Part shown: piece by piece, positions 1 to 7,246 of the stretch | Layout: each line of letters opens with the position of its first letter | How positions within the stretch are numbered: position 1 is the stretch's first letter | Source: Cellulomonas sp. | GTDB taxonomy: Bacteria > Actinomycetota > Actinomycetes > Actinomycetales > Cellulomonadaceae | Reading direction: 5' to 3' | Length of the DNA: 56,391 nucleotides | Assembly: GCF_017744555.1 (NCBI RefSeq) | Contig: NZ_JAGIBD010000022.1 | Location: 1-56,391, forward strand | The notes under the pieces: generated by a model | Seen by the model: only the letters and a program-made list of their open reading frames with translations | What the model was told of the DNA's origin: nothing | Databases searched by the model: none | Made by a program: the position numbers and the translations under genes

Positions 1-267
1 GTCACGTTCACCGAGAAGGCCGCGGCCGAGCTGCGCCACCGGATTCGCGGCGCACTCTCGACAACCCGGCCGTCGCTGCTCACCGCCGCCGCGCTCGCCC
101 GCACGTACCTGTCCGGGACGGGTCGGCGGCGGCCCGTCTGGTCGGTGCCGCTCGTGCTCCGCGCGACGCCGTACCGCGACAACGGCCACCTCGCCCGTGA
201 GCACGCGGTGGGCCGGACGACGTTCGCGGAGTGGGTGCAGCAGCGGCACGGTTCCCCCTCGGCATAA
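1..267 (+). pseudogene. Partial, apparently chimeric frame: helicase motif joined to an SDR C-terminus
   Basis: An open frame runs in from the window edge and stops at TAA 265-267. Its first 20 residues (VTFTEKAAAELRHRIR core) look like motif Ia of UvrD/RecB/AddA-type superfamily 1 helicases. From about residue 21 the sequence instead resembles the C-terminal tail of NAD(P)-binding SDR/NmrA-like proteins: a LARTYL..TGRRRPVW segment followed by HAVGRTTFAEWVQQ. These two families are not normally joined. I read the real gene as the C-terminus of an SDR-type oxidoreductase, with the first ~60 bases either a contig-end joining artefact or a genuine recombination junction. Function cannot be assigned from this fragment. 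Confidence 0.45.
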
Positions 268-271
268 ACCC

Positions 272-300
272 TTGGCACCCGGCGGGGTGCGACGTACGGT
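272..300 (+). promoter_or_regulatory. Predicted promoter for the map leader
   Basis: TTGGCA (272-277) and TACGGT (295-300) are separated by exactly 17 bases, a good fit to a housekeeping actinobacterial promoter. It sits directly after the stop of the preceding frame. The predicted transcript would begin near 307, just before the extended Shine-Dalgarno of the short ORF, giving map a leader of about 280 bases. This is sequence inference only. Confidence 0.5.
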
Positions 301-331
301 CGTCGGACACGGGAAGGAGGTGGTCCGGAAC

Positions 332-370
332 ATGAAGTCTTCCAGGACGCGTGAGGTGACTGTCCGCTAG
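332..370 (+). CDS. Twelve-codon leader ORF upstream of map
   Basis: ATG 332 to TAG 370 encodes MKSSRTREVTVR. It is preceded by AAGGAGGTGGTCC (314-326), which can pair with 13 consecutive bases of a 16S rRNA tail ending GGATCACCTCCTT, with one G-U pair. The GGAGG core ends 11 bases before the ATG. Such long complementarity is much stronger than at any other gene in this window. The peptide is basic and has no run of a single amino acid that would mark a classical attenuator. I do not recognise a family for it. It could be a regulatory leader peptide, a very small functional protein, or a ribosome loading site. Confidence 0.5.
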   Translation: MKSSRTREVTVR

Positions 371-526
371 TCGCCCGGAACATCGGACGGATTGTCGATC
401 CGCCCGCGAGCCCGCCGGTCATCCGGCAGGGCGGCGAGCGAATCCCGGCAGTCACCGCAGCCCGTGGGTAAGCCGCGACCTCGTCCTACGCGGCAGGACC
501 TCTCCGGAGGCCCGGCCCACGGGCTG
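371..526 (+). ncRNA. Candidate structured leader RNA upstream of map
   Basis: Several stems can be drawn in order. CGGAT/ATCCG pairs at 388-392/398-402. A nine-pair stem (410-418 with 423-432, one bulged A) closes a TCAT loop. A perfect 11-bp stem pairs CAGCCCGTGGG (458-468) with CCCACGGGCTG (516-526). Inside the last stem, GCCGCG (472-477) can pair with CGCGGC (489-494), and GTCCT (483-487) with AGGAC (495-499), which together would make an H-type pseudoknot. I do not recognise a named riboswitch. In a GC-rich genome some pairing arises by chance, but the nested perfect 11-bp stem and pseudoknot are notable. Confidence 0.4.
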
Positions 527-584
527 TTCCATGCCCGGACGGCACGGTGCGCCGGGCGGCCGTGACCCGTGGCAGGGTGGACCG

Positions 585-1349
585 GTGGCCCTCAAGAACC
601 CCGCCCAGATCGACCAGATGCGACCCGCCGGCAAGTTCGTCGCCGGCGTGCTGTCCTCGCTGCGCGACGTCGCACGCGCCGGCATGAGCCTCAAGGACCT
701 CGACGCGCACGCGCACCGCATGATCGACGACGCGGGTGCGCACTCCGTCTACCTGGGCTACCACCCGTCGTTCGGCGCGATCCCGTACCCGGGCGTGCTG
801 TGCACGTCGGTCAACGACGCGGCCCTGCACGGCCTGCCGTCGGACCGGGTGCTGGAGGACGGCGACGTGCTCAGCGTCGACTTCGCCGCGCAGGTGCAGG
901 GCTGGGTCGCCGACTCGGCGATCACGTTCCAGGTCGGCTCGACGACGCCCGAGGCGCAGAAGCTGATCGCCGCGACCGAGCAGGCCCTCGCCGCCGGGAT
1001 CGCCGCCGCGGTGCCCGGCGGTCGCATGGGCGACATCTCCGCGGCCATCGGCGCGGTCGGCCGGGGTGCCGGGTACGGCATCAACGCCGACTTCGGCGGC
1101 CACGGTGTCGGCCGGACCATGCACGAGGACCCGCACGTCGCGAACCTGGGCAAGCCCGGGACGGGGCTCAAGCTCAAGGCGGGCCTGGTCATCGCGATCG
1201 AGCCGTGGTTCATGGCCGGCGGCGACGAGTACGTGATCGACGACGACGGCTGGACGATCCGCACGGCCGACGGCTCGCTCGCGGCGCACGCGGAGCACAC
1301 GGTGGCGATCACGAAGGACGGCCCGCTGATCCTCACGGCGCGCGACTGA
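585..1349 (+). CDS. map: Methionine aminopeptidase, type I
   Basis: A dimetal hydrolase that removes the initiator methionine from nascent proteins in the cytoplasm. The ligand set of the family is present: ALHG (substrate-contacting His), SVDFAAQ and VADSAITF (two Asp), GHGVGRTMHEDP (His), IAIEPWF (Glu) and EHTVAI (Glu). I chose GTG 585 because the product then begins ALKNPAQIDQMRPAGKFVA, the usual N-terminus of this family. An in-frame ATG at 531 would add 18 residues (PGRHGAPGGRDPWQ) that look non-coding and begin right behind the leader stem at 516-526. About 254 residues, a normal length for a type I enzyme without a zinc-finger extension. It is transcribed towards the ABC permease gene, with a strong hairpin between them. 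Confidence 0.93.
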   Translation: MALKNPAQIDQMRPAGKFVAGVLSSLRDVARAGMSLKDLDAHAHRMIDDAGAHSVYLGYHPSFGAIPYPGVLCTSVNDAALHGLPSDRVLEDGDVLSVDFAAQVQGWVADSAITFQVGSTTPEAQKLIAATEQALAAGIAAAVPGGRMGDISAAIGAVGRGAGYGINADFGGHGVGRTMHEDPHVANLGKPGTGLKLKAGLVIAIEPWFMAGGDEYVIDDDGWTIRTADGSLAAHAEHTVAITKDGPLILTARD

Positions 1350-1388
1350 CGCACCGCCCGACGTCGGGCCCGCGGACCCGCACGGCAC

Positions 1389-1429
1389 GCTGAAGACTTC
1401 GTCCCGGCAGGCGCGACGAAGTCTTCAGC
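1389..1429. terminator. Bidirectional terminator hairpin between map and the ABC permease
   Basis: GCTGAAGACTTCGTC (1389-1403) and GACGAAGTCTTCAGC (1415-1429) form a perfect 15-bp stem with an 11-base loop. It lies between the stops of two convergent genes (map ending at 1349, permease ending at 1438). There is no long T tract on either side, which is common for actinobacterial terminators. Confidence 0.8.
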
Positions 1430-1437
1430 GTCTGCCG

Positions 1438-2253
1438 TCAGAGCGACTTCTGGTACGTCCGCATCGCCGACACCGACCATGCCGCGACGACCGCCGCGAG
1501 CACCGTCAGCAGGGCGCCGCGCGACGCGACGAGCCCCCAGTCGACGTCCGTCGACATGGCCGTGCGGGCGATCTCGGTGGCCCACGTGAGCGGGTTGAAC
1601 CGGGCGACCGTCTCGACCCAGTCCGGCAGCAGCGCGACCGGCATCAGGGCGGTCGACAGGAACGTCGCGGGCAGCACGACGATCGTGGAGATGCCGATGA
1701 GGGCCGTCTGGTCGCGGGCGAGCAGCGCGACCGCCGCCGACATCGAGCAGAATGCCGCCGCGAGCAGCAGCGACGCGAGGAGCGCCACCACCAGGCCGAG
1801 CACCCCGCCGTCGTACCGGGCCCCGGCGAGCCAGCCGATCCCGAGCACGATGACGCCCTGCACCGTCGCCATCAGAAGCTGCTGCGCGAGCTGGCCCGCG
1901 ACGAGCGACGAGCGCGACACCGGCGACGAGAGCAGCCGGTCCATGACCCCGGAGCGGATGTCCTCGATGAACCCGGTCCCCGCCCACGCGCCCGAGTACA
2001 GCACGGTCATCATGAGGATGCCCGGCACGAGGAACGTCAGGTAGTCCGTCGGCCCGAACCCGGGCACGGTCGCGATGGACTCGAAGACGTTGCCGAACAG
2101 CACGATCCAGATGACGGGCTGGATCACGGAGACGCCGAGCCCCCAGGGCTGCCGGACGAGGTCGACGGTCCAGCGCCGGCACACCTCGGCGGTCTGCGCG
2201 GCCCACGAGGCGCGGCCGCCGGTCACCCGACCGGTCTGAGCGAGCGCGCTCAT
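1438..2253 (-). CDS. ABC-2 type transporter permease (DrrB-like)
   Basis: An integral membrane protein of about 271 residues with six predicted hydrophobic segments, for example around VIQPVIWIVLFGNVF, YLTFLVPGILMMTVLYSG and LVVALLASLLLAAAFCSM. The mid-protein stretch ending SGVMDRLLSSPVSR is the signature region of ABC-2/DrrB exporters. The start ATG 2253 forms an ATGA overlap with the stop of the upstream ATPase gene (2250-2252), so the two are translationally coupled and should form one exporter. A longer open frame reaches 2340 but would overlap the ATPase gene by 91 bases and adds no membrane or domain signal. Family members export drugs, lipids or polysaccharides. The substrate here is unknown. 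Confidence 0.88.
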   Translation of the reverse strand: MSALAQTGRVTGGRASWAAQTAEVCRRWTVDLVRQPWGLGVSVIQPVIWIVLFGNVFESIATVPGFGPTDYLTFLVPGILMMTVLYSGAWAGTGFIEDIRSGVMDRLLSSPVSRSSLVAGQLAQQLLMATVQGVIVLGIGWLAGARYDGGVLGLVVALLASLLLAAAFCSMSAAVALLARDQTALIGISTIVVLPATFLSTALMPVALLPDWVETVARFNPLTWATEIARTAMSTDVDWGLVASRGALLTVLAAVVAAWSVSAMRTYQKSL

Positions 2254-3302
2254 CGGGCCACCTCCGCGGTCTGCGCAGCGGCGGCCGCACTTCCGTCGCT
2301 CGTCGTGCCGGACGTGGGCACCGACTCCGCCGCCGTCCACGACCGTCCGGCGTGCCGCAGGTACACGTCGTCGAGCGTCGGCCGCGAGACGCCGACCGCA
2401 CCGTGCCGCACGCCGGCGGCCTGCAGCGCGGCGATCGTCGGGCCGACCACGGCCGGTCCGTCGGGTGTGCGCGCCACGAGCCGGCCGACCGGCCCCTCCA
2501 CGTGCACGACGACGTCGCCCAGCCCGGCGATCCCCGCCGCGACGGACCGCACGAGCGCAGCGTCCGGCTCGACGAGGTCGACGGTGAGCGTGTCACCGGC
2601 GAAGGCCGCCTTGAGCGAGTCGGGCGAACCCGCCGCGACGACGCGGCCGCGGTCGATGATCGACAGCCCGTCGGCGAGCCGGTCGGCCTCCTCCAGGTAG
2701 TGCGTGGTGAGCACGACGGTGAGCGAGTCCTCCCCGGCGAGCCGCCGGATCTCGTTCCACATCGACGCGCGCGCCTCGGGGTCGAGCCCGGTGGTCGGCT
2801 CGTCGAGGAACAGCACCCGCGGCGCGTCGACGAGCCCGAGGGCGACGTCGAGCTTGCGCCGCATGCCCCCGGACAGCACGCCGGTGCGCCGGTCCGCGGC
2901 GTCGGCGAGCCCGAAGCGGTCGAGCAGCGCGGCGGCCCGGTCGAGCGACGCCGACCGCGACGCCCCCCGCAGCCGCGCCGTCATCGCGAGGTTTTCGCGC
3001 GGGGTGAGCAGCACGTCGGCGCCCGTGCCCTGGGACACGTAGCCGATGCTGCGACGCACCTGGTCGGCGTCCCGCACCACGTCGTGCCCGGCGACCCGCG
3101 CCTCGCCCGACGACGCGCGCGACAGGGTCGTCAGGACGCGCGTGGTCGTCGACTTGCCCGCACCGTTGAGGCCGAGCAGGCCGTGCACGGTGCCGGCGGG
3201 GACGGTGAGCGTGAGGCCGTCGAGGGCCCGGACGTCGGGTCGGCCGCGGCCGCCCGGATAGGTCTTCACGAGGCCGGCTGCCTCGACTGCATGCGGTGGC
3301 AT
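2250..3302 (-). CDS. ABC transporter ATP-binding protein (DrrA-like)
   Basis: The nucleotide-binding subunit partner of the permease immediately downstream. Walker A is GLNGAGKSTTT, the signature is LSGGMRRKLDVAL, Walker B is VLFLDEPTTGLDP, and the H-loop is TTHYLEEADRLAD. The C-terminal ~100 residues carry the extra domain typical of DrrA-type exporters. The length is about 350 residues. I take ATG 3302 as the start because GAGGAG lies nine bases upstream. The frame stays open for 13 more codons, but these encode nothing recognisable. A PadR-type regulator gene lies 159 bases upstream on the same strand, and this pairing is common for drug-responsive exporters. An alaninyl-rich tail (residues after SVPTSGTTSDGS) looks disordered. 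Confidence 0.92.
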   Translation of the reverse strand: MPPHAVEAAGLVKTYPGGRGRPDVRALDGLTLTVPAGTVHGLLGLNGAGKSTTTRVLTTLSRASSGEARVAGHDVVRDADQVRRSIGYVSQGTGADVLLTPRENLAMTARLRGASRSASLDRAAALLDRFGLADAADRRTGVLSGGMRRKLDVALGLVDAPRVLFLDEPTTGLDPEARASMWNEIRRLAGEDSLTVVLTTHYLEEADRLADGLSIIDRGRVVAAGSPDSLKAAFAGDTLTVDLVEPDAALVRSVAAGIAGLGDVVVHVEGPVGRLVARTPDGPAVVGPTIAALQAAGVRHGAVGVSRPTLDDVYLRHAGRSWTAAESVPTSGTTSDGSAAAAAQTAEVAR

Positions 3303-3461
3303 GGTGATCGTCTCCTCGGATGGGACCGGCCGAGGAGCCACCTATGCTGGATCTGCAGCGGATCGCACAGGCGTCGCCTCGGACGGTTCGTCGTCGGTCG
3401 GCCCGGGTGTGCCAGCACCTGGGCCGACCTGTTCCCGGGCAGGTCGCCCGGGGGTCGTGGG

Positions 3462-4139
3462 TCACGCGGTCGGGGGTGCCCCTTCCGTCGTGAAGTAGGG
3501 CGCGAGGGCCTCGGCGATCTCCTCGGGCTCGAGCCGGCCACCAGCAGCCCGCGTGTGCAGCTCGCGCCACAGCCCGACGCCCTCGAGGGTCCCGTCCGTG
3601 ATGCTGGCCTCGAGCCCGACGACGAAGTCGAGCTCGGCGTGCAGCAGCGCGGAGTCGTAGTCGGCCTCCAGGACGAAGATCGACGGCAGCCCCTGTGCGC
3701 GGGCCTGCTCTCGGGCGGCGTCGAGCGTCGTGATCGAGACCTGCAGGGCGGACACGCGCATCCGGAGCAGCCGCGCGACGTCGTCAGGCCCGAGCAGCGG
3801 CAGGAACGACAGCGCGGCCTCGAACTGCGGGAACTCCTTGACGGGGGTGCGCAGCAGGTCGGAGAGCCAGTCGACGGCCTCGGTCGCGCCCGCGTCGGTG
3901 AGCCGGTAGATCGTGCGCGTCGGCCGGTTGCCCTCGCGCTCGGTCGACGCCGCCTCGATGAGCCCGTGCTTCACGAGCGAGTCGACGACCGAGTACAGCG
4001 AGCCGAAGTTGAGCCTCACCGACTCGTCCTTGCGGCGCTCGCGGAGGGTCATCGACATCTCGTAGGGGTGCATGGGCCGCTCCCAGAGCAGCGCGAGCAC
4101 GGCCAGCGCGAGCGGGTTGTTGCGGGTCCGCGGGGCCAT
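3462..4139 (-). CDS. PadR family transcriptional regulator
   Basis: 225 residues. The N-terminal winged helix is clear: NPLALAVLALLWERPMHPYEM, then RLNFGSLYSVVDSLVKHGLIE (recognition helix) and a beta wing TREGNRPTRTIYRLTDAG. The C-terminal half is the helical dimerisation and effector domain of the PadR/VirA type. ATG 4139 is preceded by AGGAGGTGACGAC. PadR proteins usually repress a neighbouring exporter and are released by its substrate, so it probably controls the ABC pair downstream (3302-1438) and itself. The 159-base gap to the ATPase gene may hold a separate promoter. The effector is unknown. Confidence 0.9.
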   Translation of the reverse strand: MAPRTRNNPLALAVLALLWERPMHPYEMSMTLRERRKDESVRLNFGSLYSVVDSLVKHGLIEAASTEREGNRPTRTIYRLTDAGATEAVDWLSDLLRTPVKEFPQFEAALSFLPLLGPDDVARLLRMRVSALQVSITTLDAAREQARAQGLPSIFVLEADYDSALLHAELDFVVGLEASITDGTLEGVGLWRELHTRAAGGRLEPEEIAEALAPYFTTEGAPPTA

Positions 4140-4187
4140 GTCGTCACCTCCTGACGCGTATCGTCCGATCCCGAATGCTCGAACCAG

Positions 4188-4215
4188 AGTATATCTCGAC
4201 TATGTCGCGTCTCAA
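4188..4215 (-). promoter_or_regulatory. Predicted promoter of the PadR gene
   Basis: Reading the minus strand, TTGAGA (4215-4210) and TATACT (4193-4188) are 16 bases apart, a strong match for a vegetative promoter. A small palindrome CGAC-TAT-GTCG (4197-4207) sits in the spacer and is a plausible autoregulatory PadR contact point. Confidence 0.5.
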
Positions 4216-4292
4216 GCCCCTGGTGCAGCGGCTCGTGTCGTCGTCGGGCGGACACGACCGCGGGACGAGCGTCCGCACGGCACCATGGGCGC

Positions 4293-4829
4293 GTGGACCG
4301 ACCGTTCCGGGTGATGACCGTGTGCACCGGCAACATCTGCCGGTCGCCGATGGCCGAGATCGTGCTCCGTGAGCGGTTCGCCGCCGCCGGGCTCGCCGAC
4401 GCCGTCCTCGTCGACTCGTCGGGGATCAGCGACGAGGAGCACGGTCGTCCGATCGACCGGAGGGCACGCGCGGTGCTCGTCGAGCACGGCTACCCGGCCG
4501 GCGACGGCCACCGGGCCCGGCAGGTCGGCGCGACCGACCTGCCGGGGCACGACCTCGTGCTGGCGATGACGAGCGTGCACGCCCGCTCGCTGCGCCGCCT
4601 CGCGGGGTCGCCCGAGGTCGCCGACCGGGTCGTGATGTACCGGACGTTCGACCCCGCCGCACCAGTCGTCGCGCCCGGTCAGCCCGAGCACGTGCTCGAC
4701 ATCGACGACCCCTGGTACGGCGGCCGCGAGGACTTCGAGGCGTGCCTCGCGCAGGTCGAGGCGGCGGCCGACGGCGTCGTCGAGCACGTCCGCGCCGCGC
4801 TCGCGGCGCGCGGACCCGCGACTCGCTGA
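4293..4829 (+). CDS. Low-molecular-weight protein tyrosine phosphatase
   Basis: 178 residues. The catalytic P-loop C-X5-R is at residues 11-17 (VCTGNICRSP), immediately after the first beta strand as in the family. The general-acid motif DPWYGG is present near the C-terminus (DIDDPWYGG), followed by the usual EACLAQVEAAADGVVEHV helix. It hydrolyses phosphotyrosine on proteins in the cytoplasm. In actinomycetes related proteins include PtpA-like phosphatases and, in other bacteria, exopolysaccharide regulators. The GTG start at 4293 places the P-loop at the usual position. It is divergent from the PadR gene and convergent with corA. There is no cognate tyrosine kinase in the window, so its target is unknown. 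Confidence 0.9.
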   Translation: MDRPFRVMTVCTGNICRSPMAEIVLRERFAAAGLADAVLVDSSGISDEEHGRPIDRRARAVLVEHGYPAGDGHRARQVGATDLPGHDLVLAMTSVHARSLRRLAGSPEVADRVVMYRTFDPAAPVVAPGQPEHVLDIDDPWYGGREDFEACLAQVEAAADGVVEHVRAALAARGPATR

Positions 4830-4870
4830 CCCGCTGCCCGCTGAGACGGCGGACGCGCCACCGCTCACGG

Positions 4871-5866
4871 CTACAGCCAGCGGTTGCGGCGGAACGCCCG
4901 CCACAGGCCCGCGCACGTCACCGCGATCGCCCCCATCACCACGCCGAACCCGTACCCACTGTGCGCACCGGGCAGGTGGTCGACGTTCATCCCGTACACC
5001 CCGGCGACGGCGGTCGGCACGAGGCCGATCGCGGCCCACGCCGAGATCTTCCGCATGTCCTCGTTCTGCCGGACGCTCACCCGGTTCTGCGCGACGGACA
5101 CCTGCGCGATGTCGGCCTGCATGACGGTCGTGAGCATCGCGTCCTGGCCCTCGATGAGCTCGGCGGCGCGCAGCGCGTGGTCCTCGACGTCCCGGAAGTA
5201 CGGCCGCATGACGGGCTGCACCCACGGGATGTCGTCGTTCACGAGCCGGGACAGCGGCCCGACGAGCGGCACGACGGCCCGGCGGAACAGCATCACCTCG
5301 CGCTTGAGCTTGTAGATCCGCTCGGCGTGGTCGCGGCCGGGCTCGTCGCCGAACACCTGGTCCTCGATCTCGTCGATGTCGGTGTCCACGGCGACGGTGA
5401 CGTCGAGGTAGTCGTCGACGGTGAGGTCGAGCATGCGGTGCAGCACCGCCGCGGGACCGTGCACGAGCATCGCGGGGTCGGCCTCCAGGCTCAGACGGGT
5501 GCGGTGCGGGACCGTCGAGTCGCCGTGCCGGACGACGATGACGAACCGCTCCCCGAGGAACAGCGCGATCTCGCCGACCTCGACGACCTCGACGTGGTCC
5601 ACGTAGCGCACGGGCTTGATGACGGCGAACACGACGTCGCCGTACCGCTCGAGCTTGGGCCTCTGGTGCGAGCAGACGGCGTCCTCGATGGCGAGCTCGG
5701 GCAGCGCGAACCCGGCCGCGAGGGCCTCGAACTCCTCCGCGGTCGGCTCGTGCAGGCCGACCCACACGAACCCGTCGTCCTTCTCGGCCTCCCGGACGGC
5801 GACGAACAGGTCGTCGAGCCGGTGCCGGCGCACACCGCCGGTGTAGAGGGCGCAGTCCACGATCAC
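4871..5866 (-). CDS. corA: CorA-like divalent cation (Mg2+/Co2+) channel
   Basis: 331 residues with the CorA layout: a large N-terminal cytoplasmic alpha/beta domain, a long helix (for example ERIYKLKREVMLFRRAVVPLV), then two C-terminal membrane segments flanking the signature YGMN (in GVYGMNVDHLPG). The protein ends in a basic tail, RAFRRNRWL. GMN is the selectivity filter loop of the pentameric magnesium channel. The start is GTG 5866. The gene is divergent from the aminotransferase at 5974. The family transports Mg2+ or Co2+, and which ion is preferred cannot be told from sequence. Confidence 0.92.
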   Translation of the reverse strand: MIVDCALYTGGVRRHRLDDLFVAVREAEKDDGFVWVGLHEPTAEEFEALAAGFALPELAIEDAVCSHQRPKLERYGDVVFAVIKPVRYVDHVEVVEVGEIALFLGERFVIVVRHGDSTVPHRTRLSLEADPAMLVHGPAAVLHRMLDLTVDDYLDVTVAVDTDIDEIEDQVFGDEPGRDHAERIYKLKREVMLFRRAVVPLVGPLSRLVNDDIPWVQPVMRPYFRDVEDHALRAAELIEGQDAMLTTVMQADIAQVSVAQNRVSVRQNEDMRKISAWAAIGLVPTAVAGVYGMNVDHLPGAHSGYGFGVVMGAIAVTCAGLWRAFRRNRWL

Positions 5867-5973
5867 GGCCGCGACAGTACGTGTGCGACGGGCCCGCGGG
5901 AGCGTGAACCGCGCCGGACGCGCGGCTGAGATCCGCCGGACGACGAGCGCCTCGCCTCGGTCTTCACGGCAGG

Positions 5974-7143
5974 ATGAACCACATGAAGGTCGCCCGCCGC
6001 GCCCACGTGCCCCCGTTTGCCGTCATGGAGATCCTGGCCGCGGCGAACGCGCGCCGGGCCGCCGGGGAGCACGTGCTCAACCTGTGCGCGGGCGAGCCGT
6101 CGACGGGTGCGTCGGACGTCGTCCGGCAGCGTGCGATCGACCTGCTCACCGCGGGCGACCTCGGGTACACCGAGTCCCTGGGCTCCCCGGGCCTGCGCGC
6201 GGCCATCGCCCAGCACTACCGGGACTGGTACGACGTCGACGTCGAGCCGTCCCGGATCGCAGTGACGACCGGCTCGTCGGGCGGGTTCCTGCTCGCGTTC
6301 CTCGCGGCGTTCGACGTCGGTGACCGCGTCGCGCTCGCGGTCCCCGGCTACCCGGCGTACGCGAACATCCTCGCGGCGCTCGGCTGCGAGGTCGTCGAGA
6401 TCCCGTGCGGTCCCGAGACGCGGTACCAGCCGACCGTCGCGCAGCTCGAGGCGATCGACCCGGTCGACGGGCTCGTCGTGGCGAGCCCCGCCAACCCGAC
6501 GGGCACGATGATCGACCCGGCCGAGCTCGCGGCGCTCGCGACCTGGTGCGGTGACCACGGCGTCCGGCTGGTCAGCGACGAGATCTACCACGGCATCACG
6601 TACGACACGTCGCAGCCGCCGACCGCCGCCGCCTACCTCGGGTCGGGCGCGATCGTCGTCAACTCGTTCTCGAAGTACTGGGCGATGACGGGCTGGCGGC
6701 TCGGCTGGCTCGTGCTGCCCGACGACCTCGTCGCACCCGTCGACGCGCTCGCAGGGAACGTCGCCCTGTGCCCGCCGGCCCTCGCCCAGCACGCCGGCGT
6801 CGCCGCGTTCAGCGAGGACGGGTACGCGGCCGCCCGCGCGAACGTCGAGCGGTACGCCGCCGCGCGCGAGCACCTGCTGGCCCGTCTGCCGGAGCTCGGC
6901 TGGACCCGGATCGCGCCCGCCGACGGAGCGTTCTACCTGTACGCGGACGTGTCCGCGTCCGGGCTGGACTCGGTGACGTGGTGCGCGCGGCTGCTCGACG
7001 AGGCCGGCGTGGCGCTCACCCCCGGGACCGACTTCGACCCCGTCGACGGGCACCGGTGGGTGCGGTTGTCGTTCGCGTCGTCCGTCGAGGTGGTGCGCGA
7101 GGCGGTCGACCGGATCGTCGCCTGGCAGGCGACGCTCGCCTGA
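5974..7143 (+). CDS. Pyridoxal-phosphate aminotransferase, class I/II
   Basis: 389 residues with the fold type I aspartate-aminotransferase pattern: an N-terminal NLCAGEPSTGASD segment, YTESLGSPGLRAAIAQHY, the ASPANPTGTMI loop, SDEIYHGITYD, and the PLP-binding lysine at residue 234 in NSFSKYWAMTGWRLGW. The C-terminal Arg in HRWVRLSFASS would bind the substrate carboxylate. It transfers amino groups between an amino acid and a 2-oxoacid. The exact substrate cannot be read from sequence. ATG 5974 is used. ATG 5983 (MKVARRAHVPPF) is an alternative that fits the family start equally well. No neighbouring biosynthetic genes narrow the pathway. Confidence 0.88.
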   Translation: MNHMKVARRAHVPPFAVMEILAAANARRAAGEHVLNLCAGEPSTGASDVVRQRAIDLLTAGDLGYTESLGSPGLRAAIAQHYRDWYDVDVEPSRIAVTTGSSGGFLLAFLAAFDVGDRVALAVPGYPAYANILAALGCEVVEIPCGPETRYQPTVAQLEAIDPVDGLVVASPANPTGTMIDPAELAALATWCGDHGVRLVSDEIYHGITYDTSQPPTAAAYLGSGAIVVNSFSKYWAMTGWRLGWLVLPDDLVAPVDALAGNVALCPPALAQHAGVAAFSEDGYAAARANVERYAAAREHLLARLPELGWTRIAPADGAFYLYADVSASGLDSVTWCARLLDEAGVALTPGTDFDPVDGHRWVRLSFASSVEVVREAVDRIVAWQATLA

Positions 7144-7246
7144 GGTGCCTGCCCGCCCGGTGACACCGTTCTGCGGGCTGCGCGCCCGAGATGTCACGAT
7201 TCGGGCTGCGCGTGCCCGACGCGCGTCCCGACCTCGAGGAGTCGCC

